From contig NZ_CP077062.1 of NCBI RefSeq assembly GCF_019039255.1, positions 4,836,001 through 4,900,000 of the forward strand: a DNA stretch of 64,000 nucleotides, given 5' to 3'. Shown in pieces: positions 50,477 to 60,044 of this stretch. How positions within the stretch are numbered: the first letter of the stretch is position 1; each line of letters opens with the position of its first letter. The stretch comes from Nocardioides panacis (lineage in GTDB: Bacteria > Actinomycetota > Actinomycetes > Propionibacteriales > Nocardioidaceae). The notes under the pieces were generated by a model, which searched no databases, had not been told where the DNA came from, and saw only the letters and a list, made by a program, of their open reading frames with translations. Made by a program: the position numbers and the translations under genes.

Positions 50477-50788
50477 GTGTTTTCCCCCGCGCAGGAGTGG
50501 TCCCGCGCGCGGTCCGGACAGGGTGGCGCTGTCAGCGTAAGCGCGGCGAGCCGGCGAGGGGGGTGTGCCGGCCGATGTCGGGACGAGTTTTGGGCGCCGG
50601 GAAGGATACCTGTCCCTTCTGCCCGATTTCGCGGTGGACGGTCGCTCTTGGCATCATGGGTGGCTGTCCGCGTCAGGACCGCCCGGCTGCCTGTTCCCGG
50701 GTCCGGGGTTCGGGCCCTCGCGTAGGCTGTGCCTGCCGGGCCCGGACGCTCTCCGTCCGATCACCGAACACGAACGCTGGACCTGCCC
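50477..50788. other. Divergent intergenic region between the c-di-GMP gene and the LCP gene
   Basis: A 312-nt gap. It should hold both promoters. The clearest candidate is a TAGGCT -10-type hexamer at about 50722-50727 on the plus strand, which would start the LCP mRNA near 50735. A GGATACCT at about 50604 may be another -10-like element. No gene, tRNA or strong repeat was seen. Confidence 0.4.
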
Positions 50789-51964
50789 TTGTCTGAGTCG
50801 ACACCGCGACACCGCGACCGCGTGCGCTCCAAGCACCGCGTCCTCAAGACCGTGGCCCTTTCCTTGGCCGTGGTCCTGGTCGTGGTCCTCACCGGCGGGT
50901 TCTTCGTCTACCGGCACCTGAACAACAACATCACCGGCATCGACATCACCGACGCGCTCGGCACCGACCGCCCTGCCGCGGTGAAGAAGGAGACCCCGCA
51001 GCAGCCGCTGAACATCCTGCTGCTCGGCTCCGACACCCGCGAGGGGCAGACCGGCCACATCGGCGGCGACACCCCCGGGCTGTCCGACACCACGATCCTG
51101 CTGCACATCTCCGGGGACCGGAAGCTGGCGTACGGCGTGAGCCTGCCCCGCGACGCGATGGTCGAGCGACCCACGTGCGAGCGCAAGGACGGCAACGGCA
51201 CCGACCCCGGCGGCCTGAGCATGTTCAACGCGGCGTACGCCGTGGGCGGCCCGGCCTGCACGATCAAGACGGTCGAGAAGCTCACGAACGTGCGGATCAA
51301 CCACTTCGTGGTCATCGACTTCAACGGCTTCCGCAAGATGGTCGACGCCCTCGGCGGTGTCGAGGTCTGCGTGCCCAAGGAGGTCAACGACACCACCGGG
51401 CACATCACGCTGCCGGCCGGCACCTACAACGTGAAGGGCCAGCGGGCGCTCGACTACGTCCGGGTCCGGCACGTCATCTCCGACAACGGGGACATCGGAC
51501 GGATGAAGCGCCAGCAGACCTTCCTCGCCTCGATGGCGAACAAGGCGGTCTCCGCCGGCACGCTGGCCAACCCGGTGCGGCTCGTGCGCTTCCTCGACGC
51601 GGCCACCAAGTCGTTGACCACCGACACGGGGCTGTCCAGCCTGCAGAAGCTCGGTGGCCTCGCCAAGTCGCTCCAGGGCGTCGGCCTCGACCAGGTCCAG
51701 TTCCTCACCGTGCCGTTCGAGTCCTACGAGCCGGACCCGAACCGGCTGCAGTGGGCGCCCGGCGCCGACCGGCTCTGGTACCGCATCCGCAACGACATGC
51801 CGATCAACAAGCGGTTCGCCTCCGAGGTGACCACCGCCGCCAAGGACCCGTCGGCGTCGGCGTCGCCGAAGCCGGGTGCGAGCAGCACGCCCAGCCCGAG
51901 CGCCGACCCCTCCACCGACGAGGCAGCCGCCGCCAAGGCCGCCGAGAACGGGCTCTGCGCCTAG
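50789..51964 (+). CDS. LytR-CpsA-Psr (LCP) family cell-wall ligase
   Basis: A 391-residue type II membrane protein. A short basic cytosolic tail is followed by one transmembrane helix (about 21-42, LKTVALSLAVVLVVVLTGGFF) and the LCP domain: NILLLGSDTREGQ, SDTTILLHISGDRKLAYGVSLPRDAMV and ALDYVRVRHVISDNGDIGRMKRQQ carry the conserved Asp and Arg residues for pyrophosphate-lipid binding. It attaches polymers such as teichoic acids or arabinogalactan to peptidoglycan. A Ser/Pro/Ala tail ends the protein. The start is uncertain: TTG 50789 is preferred; a GTG at 50729 or a later GTG is possible. Confidence 0.87.
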   Translation: MSESTPRHRDRVRSKHRVLKTVALSLAVVLVVVLTGGFFVYRHLNNNITGIDITDALGTDRPAAVKKETPQQPLNILLLGSDTREGQTGHIGGDTPGLSDTTILLHISGDRKLAYGVSLPRDAMVERPTCERKDGNGTDPGGLSMFNAAYAVGGPACTIKTVEKLTNVRINHFVVIDFNGFRKMVDALGGVEVCVPKEVNDTTGHITLPAGTYNVKGQRALDYVRVRHVISDNGDIGRMKRQQTFLASMANKAVSAGTLANPVRLVRFLDAATKSLTTDTGLSSLQKLGGLAKSLQGVGLDQVQFLTVPFESYEPDPNRLQWAPGADRLWYRIRNDMPINKRFASEVTTAAKDPSASASPKPGASSTPSPSADPSTDEAAAAKAAENGLCA

Positions 51965-52110
51965 GCCCTGCGGGTGGCCGGTACGACGCAGGCCGCCGTC
52001 ACCGGGGCACCTTCGCAGCAGGGCCGGATGTAGCCGCACCGGTCGCACCGCGAGTGCGAGGTCTCCCAGCGCATCGTGGCGCCGCAGTTGTCGCAGTCCA
52101 TGTCGTTCAT
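51961..52110 (-). CDS. Small Cys-rich zinc-ribbon-like protein
   Basis: A 49-residue protein. The pattern CDNCG ... CDRCG ... CC (residues 5-8, 22-25 and 30-31) fits a zinc ribbon or knuckle. A -10-like CAGGAT lies 7 nt upstream of the ATG. Its stop shares CTAG with the stop of the converging LCP gene. It is short but has clear metal-binding spacing; function unknown. Confidence 0.5.
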   Translation of the reverse strand: MNDMDCDNCGATMRWETSHSRCDRCGYIRPCCEGAPVTAACVVPATRRA

Positions 52111-52244
52111 CGTTCGCATCCTGCCAGGGGAGGCCCTGGCGGCAGCGGTATGACGCGGGAAGACTCTCGAAAAGTTCTGCACAACCGGGCTCCACGGGGC
52201 TGTTCGTGGGCGGTTCTGTCGGTGGTTGCTGGGAGAGTTTCCTC

Positions 52245-53909
52245 ATGCAGGCAACGAGATCGGCCCCCGACAGCGTGGTGGCGACGCTGGAGGCGGTGTC
52301 GCGGCTGCACGCGGTCCGGACCGATGCGGACGCGGCGTTGTTCGAGCTGGCGGCGGTGTTCGCCGACCAGCACAGCGGGGACACGCTGCCCCGCTCGGAC
52401 CGGGGGCCGGCGGGCGGCGAGCGGGCGGTCCGGGTCGGTGGGGTCGGCACCCCGCGGGTCGCGGAGTTCGCGTGCGCGGAGCTCGGCGCGCGGCTGCAGA
52501 TCAGTCCCTGGTCCGCGCGGCGGCTGGTCGCCGACGCCCTCGACGTGCGGCACCGGCTGCCGCTGACCTGGGCCCAGGTCACCGGCCGGCGGGCCCGGGT
52601 CTCGCACGCCCGCCGGGTCGCGGCCGCCACCCGGCACCTCTCGGCCGACGCGGCCGCCCACGTCGATGCGGCGATGGTCGAGCACCTGGACGGCTCGCTG
52701 TCCTGGGGCCGCTTCGAGGCCCGGCTGGCCGGCAAGGTGGTGGCCGCCGACCCCGCGACCGCGGCGGCCCGCGAGGACGCCGCCACCACCGAGCAGTTCG
52801 CCCACCGGACCCGGTCCAGCGAGCACGGCACCGCCGGGTTCTACCTCCGCTCCACGGTCGGGGTGATCGCCCGGCTGGAGGCCACCGTGGCGTTCCTGGC
52901 CGACGCGCTGGCCGCGTTCGGGGACCGCGACACCGAGGACCTGCGCCGGGTCAAGGCCGTCGCGCTGCTGGCCAACCCGGTCCGCGCCGTGGAGCTGCTC
53001 GCCGCCTTCGCCGCGCTCCGCGCCGCCACCCTCGACGTCCCGCTCCCCGACCCGGAACCCGAGCCGGAGCCCGACCTGGACCCCGGTGGCAACGAAGCCG
53101 GACACGAAGACCGGGCTAGCGACGCGTTGGCCCGGATGGACGCGTTCGCCCGCCGGGTCGGGTTCACCCCGCACCGGCTGCCCGCCTGGCTGACCCCGAC
53201 GCCACCGACATCGCCTCCCCGGCCATCCGGCAGTGCCCCACCACCCGATCCACCCGACCCAACAACCGGCCCGGACCCCGATCCGCCCGATCCACCGGGA
53301 CCGGAGTTCCGGTTCGACTGGTCCCGGCTGCTGCCCGCCCTGACCCTCTACCTGCACCTGTCCGCCGACGACCTGGCCACCGGCCAGGGTGGGGTGGTGC
53401 GCTGGGAGGGCGAGGGACCGGTCACCCACGCCTTCGTGCACCAGCACCTACGCCCACTGCACGACTACGTCATCAAACCGGTCCTGGACCTCGCCCAGCA
53501 GGCCCCGGTGGACGCCTACGAGCTGCCCGACCGGCTCCGCGAAGCCGTCCGGCTGCTCTACCCCACCGACGTGTTCCCCTACGCCTGCGCCCCCAGCGCG
53601 CGCCTCGACCTCGACCACACCGTGCCCTACGACGCGACCCGCACCGGCGGACCCGAAAAGCAGTGGGCCACCCGGATCGGCAACCTCGGCCCGCTGACCC
53701 GCACCCACCACCGGATCAAGACCCACGGCCACTGGACCCTGCGCCAACCGTTCCCCGGCATCTACCTGTGGCGCGACCCGCACGGCCTGCTCTACCTCCA
53801 GGACCACACCGGCACCCACCCCGTCGGCACCGCCCGCACCCACGACCCCGACCTCGACCTCTACCCCACCGACCTCCTCATCGAGACCGACCTCGGGCAA
53901 CAGGCCTAG
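52245..53909 (+). CDS. DUF222 / HNH endonuclease signature protein
   Basis: A 554-residue protein. Residues about 10-330 are the helical DUF222 domain (SAPDSVVATLEAVSRLHAVRTDADAALFELAAVFAD). About 280-360 is a long Pro/Glu/Asp-rich low-complexity linker. The C-terminal HNH nuclease-like domain has CAPSARLDLDHTVPYD and NLGPLTRTHHRIKTHG, where the DH and HH pairs fit the metal site. This is the 13E12-type family often present in many copies in Nocardioides and mycobacteria. Function unknown. GGGAGAG lies before the ATG. Confidence 0.88.
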   Translation: MQATRSAPDSVVATLEAVSRLHAVRTDADAALFELAAVFADQHSGDTLPRSDRGPAGGERAVRVGGVGTPRVAEFACAELGARLQISPWSARRLVADALDVRHRLPLTWAQVTGRRARVSHARRVAAATRHLSADAAAHVDAAMVEHLDGSLSWGRFEARLAGKVVAADPATAAAREDAATTEQFAHRTRSSEHGTAGFYLRSTVGVIARLEATVAFLADALAAFGDRDTEDLRRVKAVALLANPVRAVELLAAFAALRAATLDVPLPDPEPEPEPDLDPGGNEAGHEDRASDALARMDAFARRVGFTPHRLPAWLTPTPPTSPPRPSGSAPPPDPPDPTTGPDPDPPDPPGPEFRFDWSRLLPALTLYLHLSADDLATGQGGVVRWEGEGPVTHAFVHQHLRPLHDYVIKPVLDLAQQAPVDAYELPDRLREAVRLLYPTDVFPYACAPSARLDLDHTVPYDATRTGGPEKQWATRIGNLGPLTRTHHRIKTHGHWTLRQPFPGIYLWRDPHGLLYLQDHTGTHPVGTARTHDPDLDLYPTDLLIETDLGQQA

Positions 53910-54538
53910 GGCCGGTCGGCCTGCTCCGGGCCGGCCGGGTGTCGCGGGCGGCCGGCGATCCCCACCGGCGTCGCGTGCGTCTCGAGGTACGCCGTGACCA
54001 GCGCGATGCCCTCGTCGATGACGTGCGGGTCGCCGGTGAGCGAGTCCTCGAAGGCGATCTGCAGGATCCGGTCGGCGACCTCGACGGCCAGCTCGGCGTA
54101 CAGCCCGTCCGAGCCCTCCACGACCATCCCCGCCGAGCGGGCCACGTGGAACAGGTCGCGCGCCATCCGGCGGTTGTGCTCGCGGCAGTAGCCCGCGACG
54201 GCGGCGTTGGTGCGGCCCCGGAACCAGATCACCACGAACGGCGGACGTCGGTGGTAGACCTTCACGAATGCGCGCATCGTGGCCTCGACCAGGTCGCGGA
54301 CGCTCATCGTGGCGAGTGCCGCGATGTCCTCGGCGAGCTGGACCTGCAGGTCCGCGACGTCCCGCTCCACGAGCGCGAGGAGGACGGCCTCCTTGTCGGC
54401 GAAGTACTGGTAGAGCGAGGCGACCGGCAGGCCCGCCCCGGTGGCGACGGCGCGGGTCGTGACGGCCTCGACGCCGTCGGCGACGACGATCTCGCCGGCG
54501 ACCTCGAGGATCCGCTCCACCCGGTCGCGGCTGCGCAC
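53906..54538 (-). CDS. TetR-family transcriptional regulator, 5' end uncertain
   Basis: The N-terminal helix-turn-helix (VERILEVAGEIVVADGVEAVTTRAVATGAGLPVASLYQYFADKEAV) is classical TetR; the rest is the variable ligand domain with two Cys or His-rich helices. The frame has no ATG. GTG 54538 (VRSRDRVERIL) is given as the start. If one G is removed from CCATGGAAG at 54561-54563, an ATG at 54563 gives MKRRVPQQVRSRDRV, a more typical start and a 218-residue protein; that would be a +1 insertion like the others in this window. Its stop shares CTAG with the DUF222 gene. It may regulate the DJ-1/PfpI or FUSC neighbours. Confidence 0.82.
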   Translation of the reverse strand: MRSRDRVERILEVAGEIVVADGVEAVTTRAVATGAGLPVASLYQYFADKEAVLLALVERDVADLQVQLAEDIAALATMSVRDLVEATMRAFVKVYHRRPPFVVIWFRGRTNAAVAGYCREHNRRMARDLFHVARSAGMVVEGSDGLYAELAVEVADRILQIAFEDSLTGDPHVIDEGIALVTAYLETHATPVGIAGRPRHPAGPEQADRP

Positions 54539-54627
54539 CTGCTGCGGGACGCGTCGCTTCCATGGCGTCAGGCTAACCGGCCGCGTCCCGCGGGGTCGGC
54601 CGTCCGAGTGCGCCGCAGCGCACCCGG

Positions 54628-55179
54628 TCACCGCGCGGCGGCGACCAGCTCGACGAGCCGGGCGGAGAAGGCGGGGAGGTCGTCGGGGTTGCGGCTGGTG
54701 ACGAGGTTCCCGTCGACGACGACCTCCTCGTCGACCCAGGTGCCGCCGGCGTTGCGGATGTCGGTCCGCAGGCTCGGCCAGGAGGTGAGCGTGCGGCCGG
54801 CCAGGACGTCCGCCTCGATCAGCGTCCAGGGGGCGTGGCAGATGGCCGCGACCGGCTTGCCGCTGGCCACGAAGTCCCGCACGAACGCGACGGCCTTCTC
54901 GTCGGTGCGCAGGGCGTCCGGGTTCGCCACCCCGCCGGGCAGCACCAGCGCGTCGTACGACGCCACGTCGGCCCCGGACACCGTCTCGTCGACGTCGAAC
55001 GTGTCCGCCTTGTCGAGGTGGTTGAAGGCCTGCACGGTGCCGCTCTCGGGGGAGAGCAGCCGCGGCGTCCCCCCGGCCTCCTGCACGGCCTTCCACGGCT
55101 CGGTCAGCTCCACCTGCTCGATCCCCTCGGCGGCCACCAGGAACGCGATGGTCCGGCCCTGCAACGTCTGCTCGCTCAT
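54628..55179 (-). CDS. DJ-1/PfpI family protein (type 1 glutamine amidotransferase-like)
   Basis: A 183-residue protein. The nucleophile elbow is AAICHAPWTLIEAD with the reactive Cys, and the conserved Glu near the N-terminus is in GIEQVELTEPWKAV, as in PfpI/YhbO proteins linked to glyoxal detoxification and stress. DALVLPGGVANPD and LTSWPSLRTDIRNAGG are typical blocks. It lies upstream of the TetR gene on the same strand with a 65-nt (or longer) gap. Confidence 0.9.
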   Translation of the reverse strand: MSEQTLQGRTIAFLVAAEGIEQVELTEPWKAVQEAGGTPRLLSPESGTVQAFNHLDKADTFDVDETVSGADVASYDALVLPGGVANPDALRTDEKAVAFVRDFVASGKPVAAICHAPWTLIEADVLAGRTLTSWPSLRTDIRNAGGTWVDEEVVVDGNLVTSRNPDDLPAFSARLVELVAAAR

Positions 55180-55295
55180 GTCGTCTCCTCGCTCGGTGAT
55201 GGCTGTCACCCGCGCGGTAACCCGGCGTCACGTGACCAAACCTGTTTTGCGCCTGTCAGCACGGGTACACGGTCCGACGGAGAGGGAGTGGTGGA

Positions 55296-56444
55296 GTGGT
55301 CTCGACGGGAGCGGACGCGCGCGCCCAGATCCGCGAGAACCTGCGTGACCCGGTCAGGTGGACCGAGGTCCTGCAGCTGGTCAAGACCGTGGCGGCGGCC
55401 GTCCTGGCGTGGGTGCTGGCGTCGCAGGTGTTCGCGCTGCCGCAGGCGTTCCTGGCACCCTGGGCGGCGCTGCTGGTCGTGCACGCGACGGTCTACCGGA
55501 CCTTCTCGCGCGGCCTGCGGCAGGTCGCCGGAGCGGTCCTCGGGGTGCTGCTCGCCTGGGTGGTCGGCAACTACCTCGGGCTGACCACGTTCGCGGTCTC
55601 GACTCTGCTCGTGGTCGGCCTGCTGGCCGGAAGCGTGCGGTGGTTCCGGGACGAGAGCACCGCCGTCGCCGCGACCGGGCTGATCGTGCTGACCACGGGC
55701 TTCAGCACCCACGACCAGGTCCTCCTGGACCGGCTGTTCGACACCGCGATCGGGATCGTGGTGGGGCTCGCGGTCAACATGGTCGTCTGGCCGCCGCTGC
55801 GCGACTACTCCTCGGCCAAGGCCATCGACGCCGTCGACGACACCGTCGGGGAGCTGCTCAGCGACATCGCCCGCGAGCTGCGCGAGAAGCGCTGCACCGA
55901 GGACGACGTCCGCGGCTGGGTGGCCCGCACCCGGACGCTCGACCAGGACATCGAGCGGGCCTGGGCGCTGCTGCGCCAGGCCAAGGAGAGCGGCCGGCTC
56001 AACCCGCGGCGCGCGGCGCAGTCGGTGAAGAAGACCGACGTGTTCGAGGAGCTCCTGGAGCTCAACGAGCAGGCGGTCGCCGAGCTGCGCAGCATGGCCC
56101 GCACCCTCGGGCACGGGATCGACAGCCTCGTCGAGTGGGAGCCCGCGTTCCGGGACCGCTGGCTGGCGCTGCTCGCCGAGGCGGGGGAGGCCATCGGCGT
56201 GCCGGACTCCGCGCGCGTGGCCCAGGTGCGCGCCGACCTCAACCGGCTCGCGCACGAGCTGAGCACCGAGGAGCTCTCCGGGCTGCACTGGCCGGAGTAC
56301 GGCGCCCTGATCATGAACCTGCGCAACATCGTGGCGTCGATGGTCCGCGTCGCGGAGCAGAACCCGGTGGTGCTGCCCCGCTACGCCCGACGGGACCGGC
56401 TGCTGCGCAGCTCGATCCCCCGTCGGCACCCCGTCAGGGGATGA
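55296..56444 (+). CDS. FUSC / aromatic acid exporter family membrane protein
   Basis: A 382-residue protein from GTG 55296 with GGAGAGGGAG upstream. The first half has about five to six helices ([40 protein letters not shown] is typical of the FUSC domain). The second half is a long cytosolic helical region rich in charged residues ([29 protein letters not shown]). FUSC proteins export aromatic or drug-like acids. It overlaps glgC by 11 nt at the 3' ends. Confidence 0.83.
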   Translation: MVSTGADARAQIRENLRDPVRWTEVLQLVKTVAAAVLAWVLASQVFALPQAFLAPWAALLVVHATVYRTFSRGLRQVAGAVLGVLLAWVVGNYLGLTTFAVSTLLVVGLLAGSVRWFRDESTAVAATGLIVLTTGFSTHDQVLLDRLFDTAIGIVVGLAVNMVVWPPLRDYSSAKAIDAVDDTVGELLSDIARELREKRCTEDDVRGWVARTRTLDQDIERAWALLRQAKESGRLNPRRAAQSVKKTDVFEELLELNEQAVAELRSMARTLGHGIDSLVEWEPAFRDRWLALLAEAGEAIGVPDSARVAQVRADLNRLAHELSTEELSGLHWPEYGALIMNLRNIVASMVRVAEQNPVVLPRYARRDRLLRSSIPRRHPVRG

Positions 56445-57651
56445 CCAGCTGGTCCTTGGCCAGGGCGACGACGCCCCCGTCACTGACCGTGAAGCCGCGC
56501 CGCCGGTCCTCCTCGACGTCGACCCCGATCACCATCCCGTCGGGGACGATCACGTTCTTGTCCAGGATCGCGTTGCGGACGATCGCCCCGCGACCGATCG
56601 TGACGTTGTCGAAGATGACGCTGCGCTCGACCTTCGCGCCCGCTCCGACGTACACGTTGCTGCCGATCACCGAGCTGTCGACGTTGGCGCCGGACACGAT
56701 GGAGCCGCCGCAGACGATCGTGTCGCGGGCGAACGCGTTCTCGACGAACTTGGCGCCGGGCAGCTGCGGGTGCGAGGTGAAGATCGGCCAGTCGGTGTTG
56801 TAGAGGTTGAAGATCGGCTCGACGGAGACCAGGTCGAGGTGCGCCTCGTGGTAGGAGTCGAGCGTTCCCACGTCGCGCCAGTAGTCCCGGTCGCGGTCGG
56901 TCGCGCCGGGCACGACGTTGTCCTTGAAGTCGTAGACGCAGGCCTTCTGCTGCCCGACGAGCATCGGGATGATGTCGCCGCCCATGTCGTGCCGGGAGTT
57001 CGGGTCGGCCGCGTCCTTCTCCAACGCGTCGACCAGGACGTCGGTGGAGAACACGTAGTTGCCCATCGAGGCGAACACCTCGTCGGGGGAGTCCGCGAGC
57101 CCGGGCGGGTCGGCCGGCTTCTCCAGGAACTCCTCGATCGTGAGCCCGTCGGCCGCGGCCTTGATCACGCCGAACTGGTAGGCCTCCTTGCGCGGCACCC
57201 GGATGCCCGCGACGGTGACGCCGGCGCCGGACTCGACGTGCGCCCGGACCATCTGCGAGGCGTCCATCCGGTAGACGTGGTCCGCGCCGAACACCACGAT
57301 GATGTCCGGGTGCGCGTCGTTGATCAGGTTCATCGACTGGTAGATCGCGTCGGCGCTGCCGAGGTACCACTGCGGGCCGCGCCGCTGCTGGGCCGGCACC
57401 GGGGTGACGAAGTTGCCGAGCAGCGTCGACATCCGCCAGGTCACCGAGATGTGCCGGTCGAGCGAGTGCGACTTGTACTGCGTCAGCACGGCGCACTGCA
57501 GGTAGCCGGCATTGACCAGGTTCGACAGCGCGAAGTCGATCAGCCGGTAGCTGCCGCCGAACGGCACCGCGGGCTTGGCCCGGTCCAGAGTCAACGGCAT
57601 CAGCCGCTTGCCTTCGCCGCCCGCCAGGACGATCCCCAACACCTTCGGCAT
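56434..57651 (-). CDS. glgC: Glucose-1-phosphate adenylyltransferase
   Basis: A 405-residue enzyme. [37 protein letters not shown] is the nucleotidyltransferase start with the G-G-x-G-x-R-L loop; the C-terminal left-handed beta-helix ([31 protein letters not shown]) is typical of ADP-glucose pyrophosphorylase. It makes ADP-glucose for the synthase encoded divergently next door. Confidence 0.96.
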   Translation of the reverse strand: MPKVLGIVLAGGEGKRLMPLTLDRAKPAVPFGGSYRLIDFALSNLVNAGYLQCAVLTQYKSHSLDRHISVTWRMSTLLGNFVTPVPAQQRRGPQWYLGSADAIYQSMNLINDAHPDIIVVFGADHVYRMDASQMVRAHVESGAGVTVAGIRVPRKEAYQFGVIKAAADGLTIEEFLEKPADPPGLADSPDEVFASMGNYVFSTDVLVDALEKDAADPNSRHDMGGDIIPMLVGQQKACVYDFKDNVVPGATDRDRDYWRDVGTLDSYHEAHLDLVSVEPIFNLYNTDWPIFTSHPQLPGAKFVENAFARDTIVCGGSIVSGANVDSSVIGSNVYVGAGAKVERSVIFDNVTIGRGAIVRNAILDKNVIVPDGMVIGVDVEEDRRRGFTVSDGGVVALAKDQLVIP

Positions 57652-57742
57652 GTGCAGTGCTCCTGTCCGCCCTTGGAACCTGGAACTTCCGTGTTCGGCT
57701 CGACCCTAGGGCCTTGCCGGTCGCACGCACTAGATTGCGGCC

Positions 57743-58906
57743 ATGCGAGCAGCCATCCTGACCCGAGAGTTCCCGCCCGACGTGTACGGCGGCGCCGGCG
57801 TGCACGTCGACTTCCTCGTCCGGGAGCTCCGCAAGCTCATCGACGTCGACGTGCACTGCATGGGCGAGCCGCGCGACGGCGCCACCGCGCACACCGAGAA
57901 GGAGGAGCGGCTCGCCGGCGCGAACGCGGCCCTCCAGGTGCTGTCCACCGACGTGGCGATGACCGCGGGGATCGGGGCCGCCGGCTCGGTCGACGTCGTG
58001 CACTCGCACACGTGGTACGCCAACATGGCCGGGCACTGGGCCAAGCTGCTCTACGACGTCCCGCACGTCGTCACCGCGCACAGCCTGGAGCCGCAACGGC
58101 CTTGGAAGGCCGAGCAGCTCGGCGGCGGCTACCGGATCAGCTCCTGGGCGGAGCGCACCGCCTACGAGGCGGCCGACGCCGTGGTGGCGGTCAGCAACGG
58201 CATGAAGGCCGACATCCTCGCGTCGTACCCCGCGCTCGACCCGGGCAAGCTGCACGTCGTCTACAACGGCATCGACACCGACTTCTACCGGCCCGACCCG
58301 GACACCTCCGTGCTGGAGCGGATCGGGGTCGACCTGACCCGGCCGTACGTCGCCTTCGTCGGGCGGATCACCCGGCAGAAGGGCGTGCCGCACCTGCTGC
58401 GCGCCGGCCTCGCCTTCGACCGCGACCTGCAGATCGTGCTGCTGGCCGGTGCGGCCGACACCCCGGAGCTCAAGGCCGAGACGGACGCGCTGATCGCCGA
58501 CCTGCGGGCCGAGCGCGACGGGGTGTTCGTGGTGTCCGAGATGCTGCCGCGCGACCAGGTCCGCCAGGTGCTCACCGGCGCGCTGGCGTTCCTGTGCCCC
58601 TCGGTCTACGAGCCGCTCGGCATCGTCAACCTCGAGGCGATGGCGTGCGAGACGGCCGTCGTGGCCAGCAACGTGGGCGGCATCCCCGAGGTCGTCGTCG
58701 ACGGCGAGACCGGGGTGGTCGTGGCCTACGACGCCGACGACGCGAAGGGTTTCGAGCGGGGCATCGCCGAGGGGGTGAACCGGCTCGCGGCCGACCCGGA
58801 GCTGGCCGCTCGGTTCGGCCGGGCGGGCCGGGAGCGGGCGGTGTCGTCCTTCGCCTGGGACGCGATCGCCGAGCAGACGGTGCGGCTGTACGAGTCGCTG
58901 CGCTGA
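57743..58906 (+). CDS. glgA: Actinobacterial glycogen synthase, GT4 type (GlgA/GlgM)
   Basis: A 387-residue retaining GT4 enzyme. AILTREFPPDVYGGAGVHVDFLVREL is the ADP-glucose binding start, VAFVGRITRQKGVPHLLRA begins the second Rossmann domain, and CPSVYEPLGIVNLEAMACETAVVASNVGGIPEVV contains the E-x7-E motif. This short type, unlike the GT5 enzyme of enterobacteria, makes alpha-maltose 1-phosphate or extends glucan in actinobacteria. A TAGATT box at 57731-57736, 6 nt before the ATG, suggests a leaderless mRNA. Confidence 0.93.
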   Translation: MRAAILTREFPPDVYGGAGVHVDFLVRELRKLIDVDVHCMGEPRDGATAHTEKEERLAGANAALQVLSTDVAMTAGIGAAGSVDVVHSHTWYANMAGHWAKLLYDVPHVVTAHSLEPQRPWKAEQLGGGYRISSWAERTAYEAADAVVAVSNGMKADILASYPALDPGKLHVVYNGIDTDFYRPDPDTSVLERIGVDLTRPYVAFVGRITRQKGVPHLLRAGLAFDRDLQIVLLAGAADTPELKAETDALIADLRAERDGVFVVSEMLPRDQVRQVLTGALAFLCPSVYEPLGIVNLEAMACETAVVASNVGGIPEVVVDGETGVVVAYDADDAKGFERGIAEGVNRLAADPELAARFGRAGRERAVSSFAWDAIAEQTVRLYESLR

Positions 58907-59128
58907 TCCGGCGGTCTGGACCACTCCGTCCTGCCAGACGGGGTGAGAAGTGCGGATCGTCCGCTGACCGGACGCTCGGCGCGGAGATTTAACGGCCGGT
59001 CCGGTCGTCCGGCTTGCCGTTATCAGTCCGTTACCCGACACTGAGGCGGTCAGGGCGACGCCGCGATGCACCGTTCGCGCGTCGTCGACCCGGGTCCGGG
59101 GGGACCTCAGACCGCGAAAGGTCCTCGT

Positions 59129-60044
59129 ATGAGGGTGGCTGTCACCGGCGCCACGGGCGTCATCGGCTCTGTCGTCGTGCCCTTCCTGGTCTCCTCCGGC
59201 CACGACGTGGTCGGCCTCGCCCGCACGCCGGAGAAGGCCCGCTTCCTGGAGGCGCTGGGTGCCTCGGCGGCCCGCACCACCCTGTTCGACGGCGACGGCC
59301 TGGCCGCGATGTTCGACGGCGCCGACGCGGTCTGCAACCTGGCCACGCACATCCCGATCGGGCTGTCCGGCCTGCGGCCCGGGGCGTGGCGGGTCAACGA
59401 CCGGCTGCGCACCGAGGGCGTACGTCGCGTGGTGGAGGCCGCGCGCGAGGCGGGCGTCCGCCGGGTCGTGCAGGAGAGCGTCTCGTTCCTCTACGCCGAC
59501 CAGGGCGACGAGTGGGTCGCGGAGGACTCCCCGCTCGCGATCACCCGGGCCACCGAGCCGGCGTCGGTGGGGGAGTCGCACGTCCAGGAGTACGCCTGCG
59601 GCTCGCGCACCGGCGTCGTGCTGCGGCTGGGCACGATCATCGGCGACGACCCGATGACCCGCTTCCAACTGCGCTCCCTCCGGCACGGACGCCCGATCGG
59701 CCTCGGCTCGCCGGAGGGCTGGGCGCACGTCGTGCACACCGACGACCTCGCCGGGGCGGTGCTCGCCGCGCTGAGCGCGCCGAGCGGGGTCTACAACGTC
59801 GGCGCCGAGCCGGTCCGCCGCTTCGAGATGGTCGCCGGTTTCGCGGCGCACGCCGGGCGCGAGAGCATCGACTTCCATGGGACCCCTGCTGCACCGCGTC
59901 GGCGGTGCCCGCCTCGAGCCGTTGGCCCGGTCGCTGCGCGTGAGCTCGGACCACTTCACCGCCTCGACGGGGTGGAGCCCGCAGCGCGCCAAGTTCGACT
60001 CGACCTGGTTCGACTCCGCGAGACCCAGCGAGACGCTGCGATGA
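59129..60044 (+). pseudogene. NAD-dependent epimerase/dehydratase, frameshifted near the 3' end
   Basis: The first 250 residues follow the extended SDR fold: VAVTGATGVIGSVVVPFL (NAD-binding GxxGxxG), VVQESVSFLYADQG (Ser/Tyr-type active-site region) and VVLRLGTIIGDDP. At 59876-59878 an extra C (GACTTCCATGGG for GACTTCATGGG) shifts the frame. Removing it gives FMGPLLHRVGGARLEPLARS and a normal end at TGA 60042-60044, about 304 residues in all. Without correction the frame continues into the next small gene. The substrate is unknown. Confidence 0.85.

Noticed and set aside
50588-50610. Possible SigB/SigF-type promoter (GTTT ... GGATAC) before the LCP gene
   Set aside because: The spacer is too short (about 13 nt), the -10 part does not match GGGTA well, and the gene is about 180 nt away.
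53906-54563. ATG at 54563 in its own frame as the start of a separate gene on the minus strand
   Set aside because: That frame gives Arg/Gly/Asp-rich sequence with no domain; the ATG makes sense only if one base is removed so that it enters the TetR frame.
58907-59128. Imperfect inverted repeats (AACGG ... CCGTT near 58991-59021) as a terminator after glgA
   Set aside because: The stem is short and interrupted, with no T-tract; it could equally be part of the epimerase promoter region.
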